Shown here: positions 13,601-24,009 of the stretch, one piece after another
How the letters are laid out: each line of letters starts with the position of its first letter
Position numbering within the stretch: position 1 is the stretch's first letter
Assembly: GCF_030035675.1 (NCBI RefSeq)
Contig: NC_084482.1
Location: forward strand, 222,500,943-222,564,942
Reading direction: 5' to 3'
Length of the DNA: 64,000 nucleotides
From: Rhineura floridana
Lineage: Eukaryota; Chordata; Lepidosauria; Squamata; Rhineuridae
Translations under genes and position numbers: made by a program
The notes under the pieces: generated by a model
What the model was told of the DNA's origin: nothing
Database searches by the model: none
What the model saw: only the letters and a program-made list of their open reading frames with translations

Positions 13601-14079
13601 TAAGAAAAGTTGATGTGTGTTTTTTTCCTGTAAGCTAAAGTTGCAGCAAAAGGACACTATTGTCCTGTATTACTATCTGTTAAGGCTGAAGATGGAGAGT
13701 CTGAAAAGGCAGGTTAAGCAGTCAATGGTGCCTTAGCACTGATGCATCCCCAAAGTCTCCTCACAAAGACAAAACAGGACAGGGATTCCCTAGGAGCAGG
13801 AAAGAGTCTAGTCATTGGTGATAATAATCAATAGTGAGTGGAGAAGACTGGTAAAATGACTTACCTGTCAAAGCTGGTAGAGGGAGGAACGTTGAAGACA
13901 TGTGGATGAAACAATGCAAATGTGGCAGAGATGACCCCACCAATGAGGTGGTCTCCTGGCCTGTAATAATTGAATGGATCTATCTGATCCCTCTCCAAAG
14001 TCAAGGAACATTTTGCCTTCAGCATCCCACAGTCTGCATTAGGCGGCAGCAGCAGCAGCAGCAGCAGCAAAAGCACCAT
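1663..14079 (-). CDS. Vomeronasal type-2 receptor (V2R) gene A, six exons, complete
   Basis: Class C G-protein-coupled receptor, expected in the plasma membrane of vomeronasal sensory neurons, where it detects peptide or pheromone cues. Exons on the minus strand are 13865-14079, 8687-8978, 7006-7812, 6099-6326, 3530-3656 and 1663-2573. All junctions are GT-AG and the phases agree, giving 859 codons with no internal stop. Exon 1 gives a Leu-rich signal peptide (residues 1 to about 17) and the motif PGDHLIGG. Exons 2-4 form the Venus-flytrap ligand-binding domain. Exon 5 is the Cys-rich linker (residues 515-556, CCYDCIPC). Exon 6 holds the seven membrane segments and ends with the family signature [18 protein letters not shown]. 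The length is typical of the family. Intron 1 (4.9 kb) contains a LINE absent from gene B. The exon 5 acceptor was chosen because it keeps the frame. No promoter was identified. Confidence 0.93.
2574..3529. other. V2R A intron 5
   Basis: Single-copy-looking intron with no repeat or coding sequence that I recognise. It is also present in gene B at 35364-36319 with few changes. Confidence 0.6.
3739..4385 (-). mobile_element. CR1-like LINE 3' part in V2R A intron 4
   Basis: Reading on the minus strand gives the C-terminal region of a CR1-type reverse transcriptase (residues such as [18 protein letters not shown] and [16 protein letters not shown]). It is followed by a 3' UTR containing the frequent squamate sequence gcctgctggatcaggcc (seen on the plus strand) and a terminal taagaactt-like repeat. 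The same family is inserted in the hAT transposase at about 51553-52150. The element is 5'-truncated and shared with gene B (36529-37175), so it predates the duplication. Confidence 0.85.
4386..5439. other. AT-rich intron sequence
   Basis: Part of V2R A intron 4. It is AT-rich, with no coding potential or repeat that I can name. It is conserved in copy 2 (37176-38229). Confidence 0.5.
5440..5702 (+). mobile_element. L2-like LINE 3' end
   Basis: A 3' UTR-like stretch that ends with the family signature gctgccctgggctcttgctg, then ggatataaa and an (ATAA)n tail. The same 3' end occurs at 27970-28262 and, inverted, at 28280-28650. The copy 2 equivalent is 38230-38492. Confidence 0.75.
8190..8226. 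repeat. Imperfect CA-rich microsatellite
   Basis: Alternating cacacaca and atgcaca units. It is present in copy 2 at about 40979-41015. The His-rich frames that cross it are spurious. Confidence 0.75.
8282..8332. mobile_element. Short palindromic MITE-like element
   Basis: The ends gaactgtagttt and aaactacagttc are inverted repeats around a core of about 25 bases. This fits a small non-autonomous DNA transposon. The copy 2 equivalent is at about 41071-41121. Confidence 0.6.
9590..9730. repeat. Dispersed repeat with TG/AG tract
   Basis: The order tcctcactta, (TG)n, gagagaga, ttcacaaat, acaactaa and a copy of gatgattctaat recurs, diverged, at about 25127-25245 inside a SINE, so this is a dispersed repeat of roughly 140 bases. 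I cannot name the family. The copy 2 equivalent is at about 42357-42497. Confidence 0.45.
10172..10460. repeat. Direct tandem repeat, two units of about 150 bp
   Basis: The unit starting ggtttatttacacatct and running through tcctccagcactccccagaaac occurs at 10172-10310 and again, diverged, at 10338-10460. It is part of an unnamed repeat in V2R A intron 1. It is also present in copy 2 at about 42939-43227. Confidence 0.6.
11023..12714. mobile_element. Palindromic MITE split by a LINE
   Basis: In copy 2 (43793-43867) this is a compact element whose ends, ttggactacaactcccat and atgggagctgtagtccaa, are near-perfect inverted repeats around a ccctgaccattggcc core. Here its left end (11023-11044) and right end (12660-12714) are separated by the LINE at 11045-12659. 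Related fragments occur at about 56568-56640 and 59860-59910. Confidence 0.7.
11045..12659 (-). mobile_element. L2/Vingi-like LINE, 5'-truncated, inserted in V2R A intron 1
   Basis: The minus strand encodes a Jockey-superfamily reverse transcriptase: [43 protein letters not shown], the catalytic QYADDTQLY and the thumb region [17 protein letters not shown]. It ends in a domain with [18 protein letters not shown] and [16 protein letters not shown]. One in-frame TAG lies between YGVP and GSVLSP (12157). The 3' tail is the T-rich run at 11045-11080. The element is absent from copy 2, where the flanking MITE is whole, so it inserted after the duplication or was lost by conversion. No clear target-site duplication is seen. 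The exact clade (L2, Vingi or CR1) is uncertain. Confidence 0.9.
13020..13360 (-). mobile_element. LINE C-terminal fragment
   Basis: The minus-strand frame 13146-13349 and its flank read like the terminal part of a non-LTR retrotransposon protein ([20 protein letters not shown], then LLADMNAQV). An A/T-rich tail lies at the low-coordinate end. I could not place it in a clade. It is also present in copy 2 at about 44176-44516. Confidence 0.5.
14039..14079 (-). repeat. CTG repeat coding for the Leu run of the V2R A signal peptide
   Basis: The start of exon 1 encodes a run of leucines through a CAG/CTG triplet repeat. Gene A has two fewer Leu-type codons than gene B (45200-45240), which accounts for the 6-base difference in exon 1 length. 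Confidence 0.85.
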
Positions 14080-15939
14080 CCTGTGTCTGCCTGGAACAGC
14101 CTCCTCCGTTGTGGCTGCTTCCCATCAGCTAATTGAAAGAATTATTGCATGAAGCCAAACTCTTTTTGCAAGACGTTCCTAAGGCTGATGGAGCCCAGCC
14201 AAGACTTCACACCTGAAGGGGATGGAAGTCAACCTCACATCCAGATAATCGTCCTCACCTGCCCTAAATCTCAGCCCATCCTCTCAATGTCACAGAAGAC
14301 AATTGTGCTTCTGTCCTTTCTGGTTTGGATGCAAGACGTCACCTCATGTTGCTCTCAATGCTGATGTTTTTCTTTGTGGATTCAAAGGCAATCTGTGAAG
14401 AAATCTTTGGAGCTTTGTTGAGAAGATGAAAAAATGACTATGATTTTGATAATTATAAGGGGAAGAAGCATCGCCTCTAACTCCATGCGCAACTGAACAA
14501 CTGGAGAAAAACAGGTTTGCAAAAACTCCCAGATGTGGCTCTAAACTCTGAGATGGATAACAGAGGGAGCAACTGAACGTGTTTAACCTTGATGGGGAAA
14601 AACCACATTCACAAGAGTGAGGATCAATATTTCCTTTTAGGACAGTAGTGGGGAACCTCTTCCCACAGGACATATTAGGCCTGCCATTGGACCTGCGATG
14701 CTGTTCTTGGCCGAGCCATGCATACCTGCCCTACACCTGTTGTCATGTATAGGTCGGGTAAACACAACTAATCCAAAGGGGGTTTGCAGGCACCAACAAG
14801 TTGGCACTTGCAAAGTCCTGTCCACAGATTTTCACAAGCTCTGGCAATCGGCTGTTAGGACTGGGATCATGACTGTTGTGGGTCCATATGAGAGACCCCA
14901 ACAAATGTGTCCATATGGCCCTGTGTGTTAACAATGTCCACACCAAACGTTTTGTAGGTGCAAACAGTATTGGAAGCAGGATCATGTCTAGCTGCCCTGA
15001 TACCATCATGAGCTCAAATCATCATAAATGCACAATAACAAGGATGTCTGGAGGGGCTCTGAGGGGTCTTCCAAACTGGGATTTTATTGGGGGTGTATTC
15101 TGCCACATGCTCTTGACACAATGCTAGCACATTAATGGTGGATTTATTCAGCTTTATTATATGTTCTGTGATGCTTCCTCAATGCTACCACATTATTGCT
15201 GTCCGGAGGGGCTATAACACAACAAAGGCGGGACAAAAATTAAAACATTTGTGGTATAAAAAGTTACAGGATTTCACTAGGATAGTTAAGCAGGGCACAG
15301 TACAGTATTGAAAGGGCATGGGGTCATAAATGTCCACCCTGATTCCAGCATGAGCACCAATCATCATGAATGCACCATAAAAAGAGCACCTCGAGGGTCC
15401 CTTAATTTCTTCCAAATGCAGTGGGGGTGGGACAGCAGCTGGCCTTTGAGTGTATCTCCTGCTCTGAGATAAGGCACCATACACACGTCAATTAACCCAC
15501 CACAGCTCAAGCCACACAGCCCAGACCAAAGGGTGTTACAAATGGGGAGGAGATGCATGGCTGAGAGGTGGGAGTAAGTGAGATTTGTGCAAGAGAGAAA
15601 GAGACAATTGTGACTGCACATTTCCCCTCATATGTCAAGGAAGTAATCTAAACCACTCACAGTTCAAAAAAAAAAAAAGATAAAGCAAGGCAAAGATATG
15701 GGGGGCCACCAGCCAACCTGACCCCTTTAAAATTCCCCAGAACTCCTAAGCAGACATTCTGCCACTGTCAAGAGGCCCATTTGTTTGCTTCAAAGGAAAG
15801 AAGAGAGCAGGAAGCCTGAGACCATTCCCTAGTTATTCTGTAGGAGGGAAGATGGTCCTGTCTTCTCCGAGCCCCTCAGTTAAAAAAAAAGTCCTTCCAC
15901 TTCCGATTACATCTGAGCCTTTATTTTCAGGGGCTTCAA
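14080..15939. other. 5' flank of V2R A; unclassified repeats
   Basis: The receptor promoter should lie here, but I recognise no TATA box or other decisive element. From about 15000 to 15400 there are two related segments: catcatgagctcaaatcatc with gcacaataa, and cagcatgagcaccaatcatc with gcaccataa. They look like an old unclassified repeat. The matching copy 2 stretch is 45241-47100. Confidence 0.45.
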
Positions 15940-16667
15940 CTTTATTTATTTATTTATTTATTCTCATTATTTTTACCCCGCCCTGGAACTCACGGCGGCT
16001 TCCAGATAAAAGCACATATAATTAAAAACATACAAAAGTCTAGATTAAAATGAAATTAAACAATTTACAGTATTAAAACCATTCATACATACAGTTAAAA
16101 TAATTCAAACTCAGTTTAAAATAATACAGGCAACAGCAATGCCGCACCCTTCAAGACCTGTCCTTAACAGCTTTCAGTTCCAAAGGCTTGTTGAAATACA
16201 AAAGTCTTTGCTTGCCAACGGAAGGACTGCAAGGAGGGGGCCATTCTTGCTTCCCTAGGAAGGGAGTTCCAAAGCCTCTGGGCAGCCACCGAAAAGGCCC
16301 TATCTCGCGTCCCCACTAGTCGTGCTTGTGAGGACATAGGTATTGAGAGAAGGGCCTCTCCTGAGGATCTCAGGGCCCGGGCAGGCTCATATAGGGAGAT
16401 ACGGTCTGACAGATAGCCTGGCTTAGCCTGGACCTAAGCCATATAGGGCTTTATAGGTCATCACCAGCCCTTTGAATTGTGTCTGGAAACAGAATGGCAA
16501 CCAGTGGAGCTTTTGTAACAGGGGAGTTGTATAGTCCCTGTAACCAGACCCAGTTAACACTGTGGCTGCAGCACGCTGCACCAACGGAAGTTTTCGAACA
16601 GTCTTCAGAGGCAGCCCCACGTAGAGCGCATTACAGTAATCTAAACGGGATGTAACTAAGGCATGTG
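15940..16667 (-). mobile_element. L2/Vingi-like LINE, 3' part, left of hAT element 1
   Basis: A (TTTA)n tail and the conserved 3' UTR taccccgccctgg precede, on the minus strand, the C-terminal frame 16423-16620 ([23 protein letters not shown]). The rest of this LINE resumes at 21669, on the other side of a hAT transposon. The copy 2 equivalent is 47102-47825, with a shorter tail repeat. Confidence 0.88.
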
Positions 16668-16909
16668 CAGAGCTTGGAAGATTACTTTTAAAAAGTAATC
16701 AATTACCGTTACAATTACTTGGCCCCAAAAAGTAGTAATTACTGTTACAATTACAATTGCTCTGAAAGAACTGATTACTTTACTTTTTCTCAAAAGTAAT
16801 CACTACAGTTACATTTCAGTTACTTTTTTAAAAAAATGCCTAGAAGGTGTTGGCCTTGGCTGCTGCACAACTAAGTAGCCTAAAACAACATTAAAAATAA
16901 ACACACACA

Positions 16910-18407
16910 CAGAAGGTAGTACAATAATACTTTTACAAATTCTTCAAAACTCAATTTCATGGTATCCTAGAACATTTGCAGCTGCCATTTTATTCTAAAC
17001 CAGGCCCAAAGTATTAGTGCTGGCAAGTCTGAGCTTAAGCTGACAATTAATGAAGGGAACTTTGTCACAGTCTAACAGAACTGTATGTCCTTGTGTAAAG
17101 GTTATATTCAGAAAGGAGATGACTCTTTAAACTCTTACTTAAAGTTTTTAGGCAGCTACTATGTCTTCACTGCCCAAACGCAGAACAAAGCCTGTTAATT
17201 CCGACAGTCTCCTATATTAACTTATCAGTAGTTCAGGGATAATAACTAAGATGCTAAGCAAAAAATAGCCAATTAATCTCAGCTATGGAATCCATTCCTG
17301 ACCTAACTTCAGAGCTCTATACTATACACATATGAATTTGCATTGCTCAGTGTGCTCTTACAATTAATTCAAAATGTTGCAAAGAATGTGGAGGCACACG
17401 CAACTTTAGTTAGGATCAAACCTCTTTAAACACAAGCTAAAACCAAAGACAAATATTTACTTTCAGAACATTATTTTCATTGTAATTGCTTTTATATACA
17501 GCTCATCAGTCAGAAAATTAGAAGAGTAGTGAATGTAATCCCTTCAGCACTTCACAGTAAAATGTTCCCCTCTTACTACAGGCAGCTAGAAGTCAGCATG
17601 ACCATAAAACCACTTCTACATATCATCAATGATTTACAGCCTATTCTGGACAACAATACACCCCTCCTGCAGGCCCTGGCTGCTACACCTGTCCTTGCTT
17701 AGAAACAGCCCTGTAACCTTAAACAGCTACTTACCAGCAACAACAGGCCATATAACAGAGATACAAATGGAGGGATCAGATCCTGTGACAGACCCAGATG
17801 TGAGTTGTGACCTCAGTGCTGTTTTATCTAGCAACACTATTGCAGGACCTAACAACGTCACCCACAACATAAACATCAATAGGACTACTGCTGGCTGGGA
17901 GGTAGACACCAACCGTAACCTCCCTAACCTTTTTCTGCTGCATCTCAAGAACAGCAACCTGTTGCCGCAGCTATAGCTGGTTTCCAAGGGGCAAGCCTAT
18001 TTGGCAGTAGCCAGCAGGTCAGCCCCAGCCCAGGGAAACACCAAAGGAGAGCGTCACTCCTTTGATTTGTTCCTTGAGGGTGTGATGAGAGTGAGGGAAC
18101 CTCATGTGGATCATTGGCTGTGGATGAATTTGCTCCTAGCTGAGAGATTGGAGAGGGGCAGCGGAATGGGAACTAGCCAGACTTACCAGTAAAAGATGGA
18201 ATGTTGGCTTCTCCAACAGGCTGCTGCTCTTGAGGTGCAGCAGATGTTGATTACCACAACCATTACCAGCCCAGAGAATGGTGGTTGAACTATATGTACC
18301 TATACAATTAAATTGTGACACAGACAGAATATGTTCTTTGTACTTAGGAACTACTTTGTCTGTTAAATCTTGAATAATGACTTCTGAAGCTCTCTAACAA
18401 GAGCACT
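16910..18407. other. Internal sequence of hAT element 1
   Basis: No known gene is recognised. A 115-codon plus-strand frame at 17629-17976 is open in both duplication copies, but this recent duplication is not evidence of selection and the protein has no domain that I know. Confidence 0.4.
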
Positions 18408-18412
18408 GTCTG

Positions 18413-18600
18413 GGCTATAGCTCAGTGGTCAAGCACATGTTTTGCATATGAAAGGTCCTAGGTTCAATACCCAGCATCTCCAGGTAGGATTGAGAAAGAC
18501 CTCTGCCTAAGATCCTGGAGATACACTGGTAGTCAATGTGATATGATAGCTGACTAATAGCCTGACTTATTATAAGGCAGCATCCCCTGAGGATCTGGAT
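18413..18600 (+). mobile_element. tRNA-derived SINE
   Basis: The head has pol III boxes: an A-box-like tagctcagtgg and the B box ggttcaatacc. The tail (gaaagacctctgcct, then gacttattataaggcagc) is characteristic of a squamate SINE. This is not a tRNA gene, because the arms do not continue. The right breakpoint of the tandem duplication falls inside it, after base 18457. Only its first part is present in copy 2 (49571-49615). Confidence 0.75.
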
Positions 18601-21053
18601 CTGTTTTACTACCTACAGGCCCATGTTGCCAGCTTAAACCTTGAAAAGTTTCATTGATGAGTACATCTGTTCACGCTGCCTATGCCAGTTACTATTTAGT
18701 GATAGCCTAGCTATGTGAAGTAACCTTATGCCTATCTAATGGTAAACTAATAAACTATATGAATTTAATAATTTCATGTTAAATATTTCAGATCAGAAAA
18801 CACTTTAAATTAATGTTAGATAAAAGTAATCCTGTTTAAACTGAACTATGTTTCCAAAAACTTGAAATTAGTACATCATCTGTTATTTTAACATAATTAT
18901 TAAAGCATTCACCACAGGTCTCTGAAGAGGGATGGATATAAATGAGGACAAAAGGAAATACACATGCAGTCTTTCAGGAGTTATTGTTTCTCATGTTATA
19001 TGAAGTCATAAAAAAATCCAGAAAAAGTCATTTCAAGGCCTACAATCCAAGAATGTTTTGCCAGGGAGGTTTTATGCCACCATGATATAAAAACAAAGAG
19101 AAAAAAAACCCTGTCTCTGCCATTTGGGCTCTTGCTGGGAGGAAGGGCAGGATATAAATCAAATAAATAAATAAATAAATATTTTTTCTGTAATTCAAGA
19201 GTTTGCTGCCAAGGACATATTATGATTTGGGGTATGATGCTACCTGTCATTCCTCTACAGCAAGACTGATAAATGCCCAGTTATTTTACACACACACAAA
19301 ATCTTTCCTTTTTAAAGGGAGCAAGACAGCTTATACAGCATCATTACATCCTTGTAGAACAAAACAAAAATGTTCTTTTTTTTAAGTTAAACAAAAATGT
19401 GCAGAAAACACAGCAGCATCAACACTGACTTTCCAAGAAGGGAAATAAATGATTAGAGAAGAAAGTTGAAATTAAAGCAAAAGAAGCCAGCTCTGCGTAC
19501 AAGATCAAGTTTAATGAAGTTTAATGAAATAAATAAATCAAGCCAACTAAATCCAAAACTGACCAGCTCTGGCTACAGTTCTCTCACTTTGTTAAGTGGT
19601 CAGCTTCGCTTCTGATGGAAGATCAAACAAAATTCTTTGTAATTACAGGCTCTCAAAGAGATCTGACCCTTCAAATTAGTACCATAAAGGGTACTGTTCC
19701 TCTGGTTCCATTTCCAGCCCCCCCATCTCTACAGCAGCCAAATAAAGGCTGACATACATTTGACGATCTATGCAACACACTAAAAAGGGTGAGATAGATA
19801 TGAAAATTACTTCCCTGAGTTTGCAACAGTAGCCCTCTCTAAGCACTCTTGCAACGCAACTACAACAAAAGACCACATTTTTTTTAAAAAATATATATAA
19901 AGTGAGCAAGCAGGGGGTAAGGGGGTGGTAGAGAGAGTGACGGAGTTTGCAAGAGGGGATGACTTGAGCAAGTGCAGGCAAGAGAATGGGGTGGGGGTGT
20001 TAGGATTTAATTATTTATTTATTGTATTTATATACCACCCCATAGCCAAAGCTGTCCGGGCGGTTTACAGTAATTCCCAAACATGTGCTGTTCTTTATTT
20101 CCTGAAATGAAGCAAAAAAACTGCTGAGCTGTTTTGATCAAAAGACTGCAGGGTTGGCAACACCAAACTTTATTCACCACTTTGGAAACAATTTGTGATT
20201 TTGTTTCATAACTTTGAGAACACCACGTTAGAATTGATGTTTTCCATGAAATCAATCCAGTGTCTCCCTAGAAGACAAACCTCTCAGCTTCCTGTAGTTC
20301 AAAAATTAACACAGATTAATAGAATTTAACCTTTGCTTCACTATAGATTTGACATAAAAGCATGCTGCCCACAGACAAATATTTTAGGTAGGCTGACATA
20401 GAAATATGCAAAAAGCAGCCAAATCTAGGAAGCAGAGGGGGGCAACTCTGCCCTGGAGCGCACTGGAGAGAACTACAGGAAGCCATGGCTCTGGCATACC
20501 TTAAATTTGCAAATTGCTTGCCTTTAAAGTCAAACCAGGACCTTTACGACTGCTCTCTTTTGGCAGCCACTGGGACTAGGCTCTTACTGCTTGCACACAC
20601 AGGAACCTCTGCAACAACCAACATTGCCACCTTCTCTCGCCGACCAAATCGATTCTTTGTAAACGTTTCCTCTCCCAAATCCAAATCATCTTGAAGATCT
20701 ACCATCACATCGCGCCCTCCTTAAAATGCGGCAGTTAAAGTAAAAGGGAAGAACAGGTGTGTGTGTGTGTGTGTCTGCGTGCTTTAAATGTTTCAGGAAG
20801 ACTCTGGTTTAACTCTTTGTTAGATGCGAAGAAACAGAGTCAAATTTAAAGGCGAAGACAAACGCAACAGGAATAGAATAGAGATGGAACGCTCTGGGGA
20901 AAGCACGAGCAAGGCTGAAGCGGCTTTTGGACGTTTCTTGGAGGGGAGGGGACCCGGCTCGCACTCAGGATTCCATGCGGTGGGCAAGCCAGCTTGTGCA
21001 CTTGCCCCTCCTTACCTCTCAGCGATAGCAAAAAAAAGTTGGCTGGTGAAAAA
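18601..21053. other. Cargo of hAT element 1; LINE tails and an unassigned short frame
   Basis: The stretch includes a short LINE 3' end at 19120-19180 with a (AAAT)n tail, another at 20005-20070, and a (TG)n tract at 20757-20775. On the minus strand from 20705 down to 20547 there is a 52-codon frame starting MVDLQDDLDLGEETFTKNRF that looks protein-like but that I cannot identify. The remainder shows nothing that I can name. Confidence 0.4.
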
Positions 21054-21668
21054 TTAACCCCTTCTCTGCCAACGCAGGCAGATTTTTTTTTTTAAACCAG
21101 CTCTTCTGGGCCATATCGGCCCAATGCCATCAAGAGGGGATGGCAGAGCAAGTGAGGGGAAGAGAATGGGGATGAGGGTGAGGGTGTTAGGATGAGTGAC
21201 GGAGTGTGCAAGAGGAGGCAGCTGAGTGAGCGCGGGCAAGAGAGTGGGGGTAGGGACGTTATCATAACCCTCACACACACACAGAGCCCCTCACCTCCAT
21301 TCCGCTGCTGCCTCCTCCGTCCTTGCCCTCAGGCTTTCTCCCTCTGCTCCTTTCTTCTCCAACATCATCCAGTCTTGAAGCATTTTTTTCTCTTTTTCTC
21401 CACTTCCTCCCTCGTGCCTCTAACACAGAGCAGGAGGGAAGAGTAGCTCTGCGCAGAAGCGCAGTATAAGGCACATGTATTTGTCCACCAATCACAGCAG
21501 CAGACTTCCCCCCTCCCAGTAACGTCCAAAGTAATGTGGAAAACGTTAGAGTTGCAGCTGAAAAGTAATGAAATTACCACTCGTTCTCTTACAAGCAAAT
21601 TGTAACGAAGTTACCCAGTCGTTATGCAAAAAAGTAATAAATTACAAGTAACTCGTTAATTCTAACTT

Positions 21669-23230
21669 CCAAACTGCGAACCTGTGTCTTCAGGGGGAGT
21701 GTAACCCCATCCAGCACAGGCTGAACCCCTATTCCCTGATCTGCCTTTCGACTGACCAGGAGCACTTCTGTCTTGTCTGGATTAAGCTTCAATTTGTTCG
21801 CCCTCATCCAGTCCACCACTGATGACAGACACCGGTTTAAAACCAAGACAGCTTCCTTGGAGTTAGGTGGAAAGGAGAAGTAGAGTTGGGTGTCATCAGT
21901 ATACTGATGGCACCAAACCCCAAACCCCCGGACAACCTCTCCCAGCAGTTTCATGTAGATGTTAAATAGCACGGGGGACAAAACTGAGCCCTGAGGGACC
22001 CCATAGGCCAACGGCCAAGGAGTCGAACAGGAATCCCCCAGCACCACTTTCTGGGTTCGTCCCTCCAGAAAGGAACGGAGCCACTGAAAAACAGTGCCCC
22101 CAAGTCCCATCCCAGCAAGGCAGCCCAGAAGGATACCATGGTCGATGGTATCGAAAGCTGCTGAGAGGTCCAGCAGAACCAACAGGGACACACTCCCCCT
22201 GTCCAGTTCTCTGCGTAGGTCATCCACCAAGGTGACCAAAGCCGTCTCCTTCCCATAACCAGGCCTGAAACCAGACTGAAATGGATCCAGATACTCTGTT
22301 TCTTCCAGGAATCCCTGGAGCTGGGAGGCCACCACACGCTCTGTTACCTTGCCCAAAAATGGGATATTGGACACTGGCCGATAATTATCCATTATGGAAG
22401 GATCCAGGGAAGGCTTTTTCAACAAAGGCCTTACAACTGCCTCCTTTAGGCACACTGGAACTCTGCCTTGTTGTAAGGAGGCATTGATCACTCCCTTCAC
22501 CCACTCAGCCAGTCCCTCTCTGGCGCATTTAATGAGCCAGGAAGGGCAGGGCTCTAGAAGACATGTGGTGGCTCTCACCTCTCCAAGGATCCTGTCCACA
22601 TCCTCGGGCTGTACAAATTGAAAAGAATCCATTATTATTAGACAGGCAGGAGCCAAAGTTACATCCACTGAGACAGTATCAACTATAGCATCCAAGTCGG
22701 AATGAATCTGAGTGATTTTATCTGCAAAGTGCCATGCAAATTCTTGGCAGAGGTCTGTTGAATGGTCTCTATTATCCCTACGGGGGCCAAGATGTAAAAG
22801 ACCTCTGACCACTCGAAACAGCTCTGCTGGATGGCTCCCTGCAGACAAAAAAGTGGCAGAAAAGAATGCTTTCTTTGCTGCCCGTACTGCCACGGAGTAG
22901 GCCTTCAAATAGGCTCTAGCCCGTGTTCGATCAGACTCGCTCCGAGTCTTCCTCCAACGTCGCTCTAGTCTCCGTCTCATTTGTTTCATCACCGCCAGCT
23001 CCTTGGTAAACCAGGGACAAAGGAGCAGGGAAACTCCAGGAGAGGGAGGGAGGGAGCGAGGGCCAGGGAGTGTCCAAAGTCTACATCTGGATCCAGGCAA
23101 GCCAGACAGATCCTTGGCCTGCAGAGGCCTTTTAAGTGATCAGCAATGGAATTGTGGGAGGTCTTCCTCTTCCTCTTCTGTCAAATGCCTCCCAGCCCCT
23201 CAGGACCAAGCTAGACATTTCCAACAGATG
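21669..23230 (-). mobile_element. L2/Vingi-like LINE, reverse-transcriptase part, right of hAT element 1
   Basis: A long minus-strand frame ending near 21622 encodes the linker after the endonuclease and most of the reverse transcriptase: [67 protein letters not shown] and the active site, here QYTDDTQLY instead of YADD. The last residues of that frame come from the adjoining hAT sequence. The 3' part of the same element is at 15940-16667. No stop is seen within the retained RT, so the copy is fairly young, but it lacks the endonuclease and is interrupted. Confidence 0.9.
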
Positions 23231-23739
23231 GATATGACTTCTTTAAGCATTTAAACGTAAGAGCCCTGACTGACAATGTGAGGACTGTCACATATAAAAG
23301 CTCGATGACATTTTTGTTGACTGCTGTCAGATTGGTGGAAGCAACACAGTGGAAACAACCATACCCTCATATGCTGGAGATTAATAATAATAAGTTCAAG
23401 TACAAAAGCCCAGAACACCCCCTAACTACCCCCTTTGCCCCAATCAATCTCTCCCATGGCTGCCTATTGAGTCAGTAAATGATGCCCAGGTGCAGCTTTT
23501 CTGTAGTAAAAATACTATGAAATTCAGAAATGTGTCAAGCCATTAAAATGTTTTCAAAGAAGGAAGTAGTTATAAACCACTTCCAGATTACCCGTTTCTT
23601 GAACATTCATTCTGATTTGTTTGCATTATACAATGTTGCATCAATCGGTATCCAACACTTTCCGGTGCATTTCCCCATCACTGTTTCTTTTTCTGGGAAG
23701 TGGGGTTGTTGTGCAACTTTAATTGAGAAGCCAGAGGCA

Positions 23740-23835
23740 AGTGAATTGCTTTGACTTGGATTCCTGCAGCAGGGAGTTGGACACCAACTCTACTATTGGC
23801 TCCTTCCAACTCTACTATTCTAAGATTCTATGAAT
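23740..23835 (+). mobile_element. CR1-type LINE 3' terminus
   Basis: The sequence ccttccaactctactattct followed by aagattctatgaa resembles the conserved 3' end of amniote CR1 elements, which finishes in short ATTCTATG repeats. Only the 3' end is present. Confidence 0.55.
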
Positions 23836-24009
23836 TAGCAGAATAATGATCAGTGGGGGAGAATGGTGAGAGGGAGTGCAGCCCACAAAGACAGCAAGCC
23901 TTGCGGGGGGGAGTTGAGTACATGTGGGGGGATGTGTATTTTCAACTATTAGAGATGGGAAGGTGTACTTGACCAATTATTTAGATGTGCAAAAAGGATA
24001 CTTCACAGG

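Larger units (their letters stand above)
1..18457. repeat. Segmental tandem duplication, copy 1
   Basis: This block matches the block at about 32800-49615 nearly base for base, with only scattered substitutions, short indels and one 1.6 kb LINE present here only (11045-12659). The offset is 32790 at the left, 32767 near 8.6 kb and about 31160 beyond the LINE. The left limit of the unit lies outside the window. The right limit is inside a tRNA-derived SINE at 18457. The first 200 bases match copy 2 poorly, with many one- and two-base indels. Confidence 0.95.
16668..21668. mobile_element. hAT-type DNA transposon 1, no transposase, nested in a LINE
   Basis: The left end, cagagcttggaagattac, and about 240 bases after it match the left end of hAT element 2 (49627), including the repeated attac/gtaat subterminal motifs. 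The right 400 bases (21280-21668) match the right end of element 2, including a degraded version of its first exon. Between them is about 4.3 kb unlike element 2 and without a transposase, so this is a non-autonomous element with different cargo. The right terminal repeat is incomplete: the sequence passes from the element into the LINE at cttccaaactg. The LINE has lost about 130 bp at the insertion. The left 1.8 kb was copied into copy 2 (47826-49615). Confidence 0.82.

Noticed and set aside
17629-17976. 115-codon frame, open in both duplication copies
   Set aside because: The copies are too recent for conservation to mean anything, and no domain is visible.
18413-18490. Possible tRNA gene
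   Set aside because: Pol III boxes are present but the arms do not close and a SINE tail follows.
22900-23230. Host gene with a charged RRRLERRWRK segment
   Set aside because: It is the linker of the L2/Vingi-like LINE polyprotein, continuous with its reverse transcriptase.
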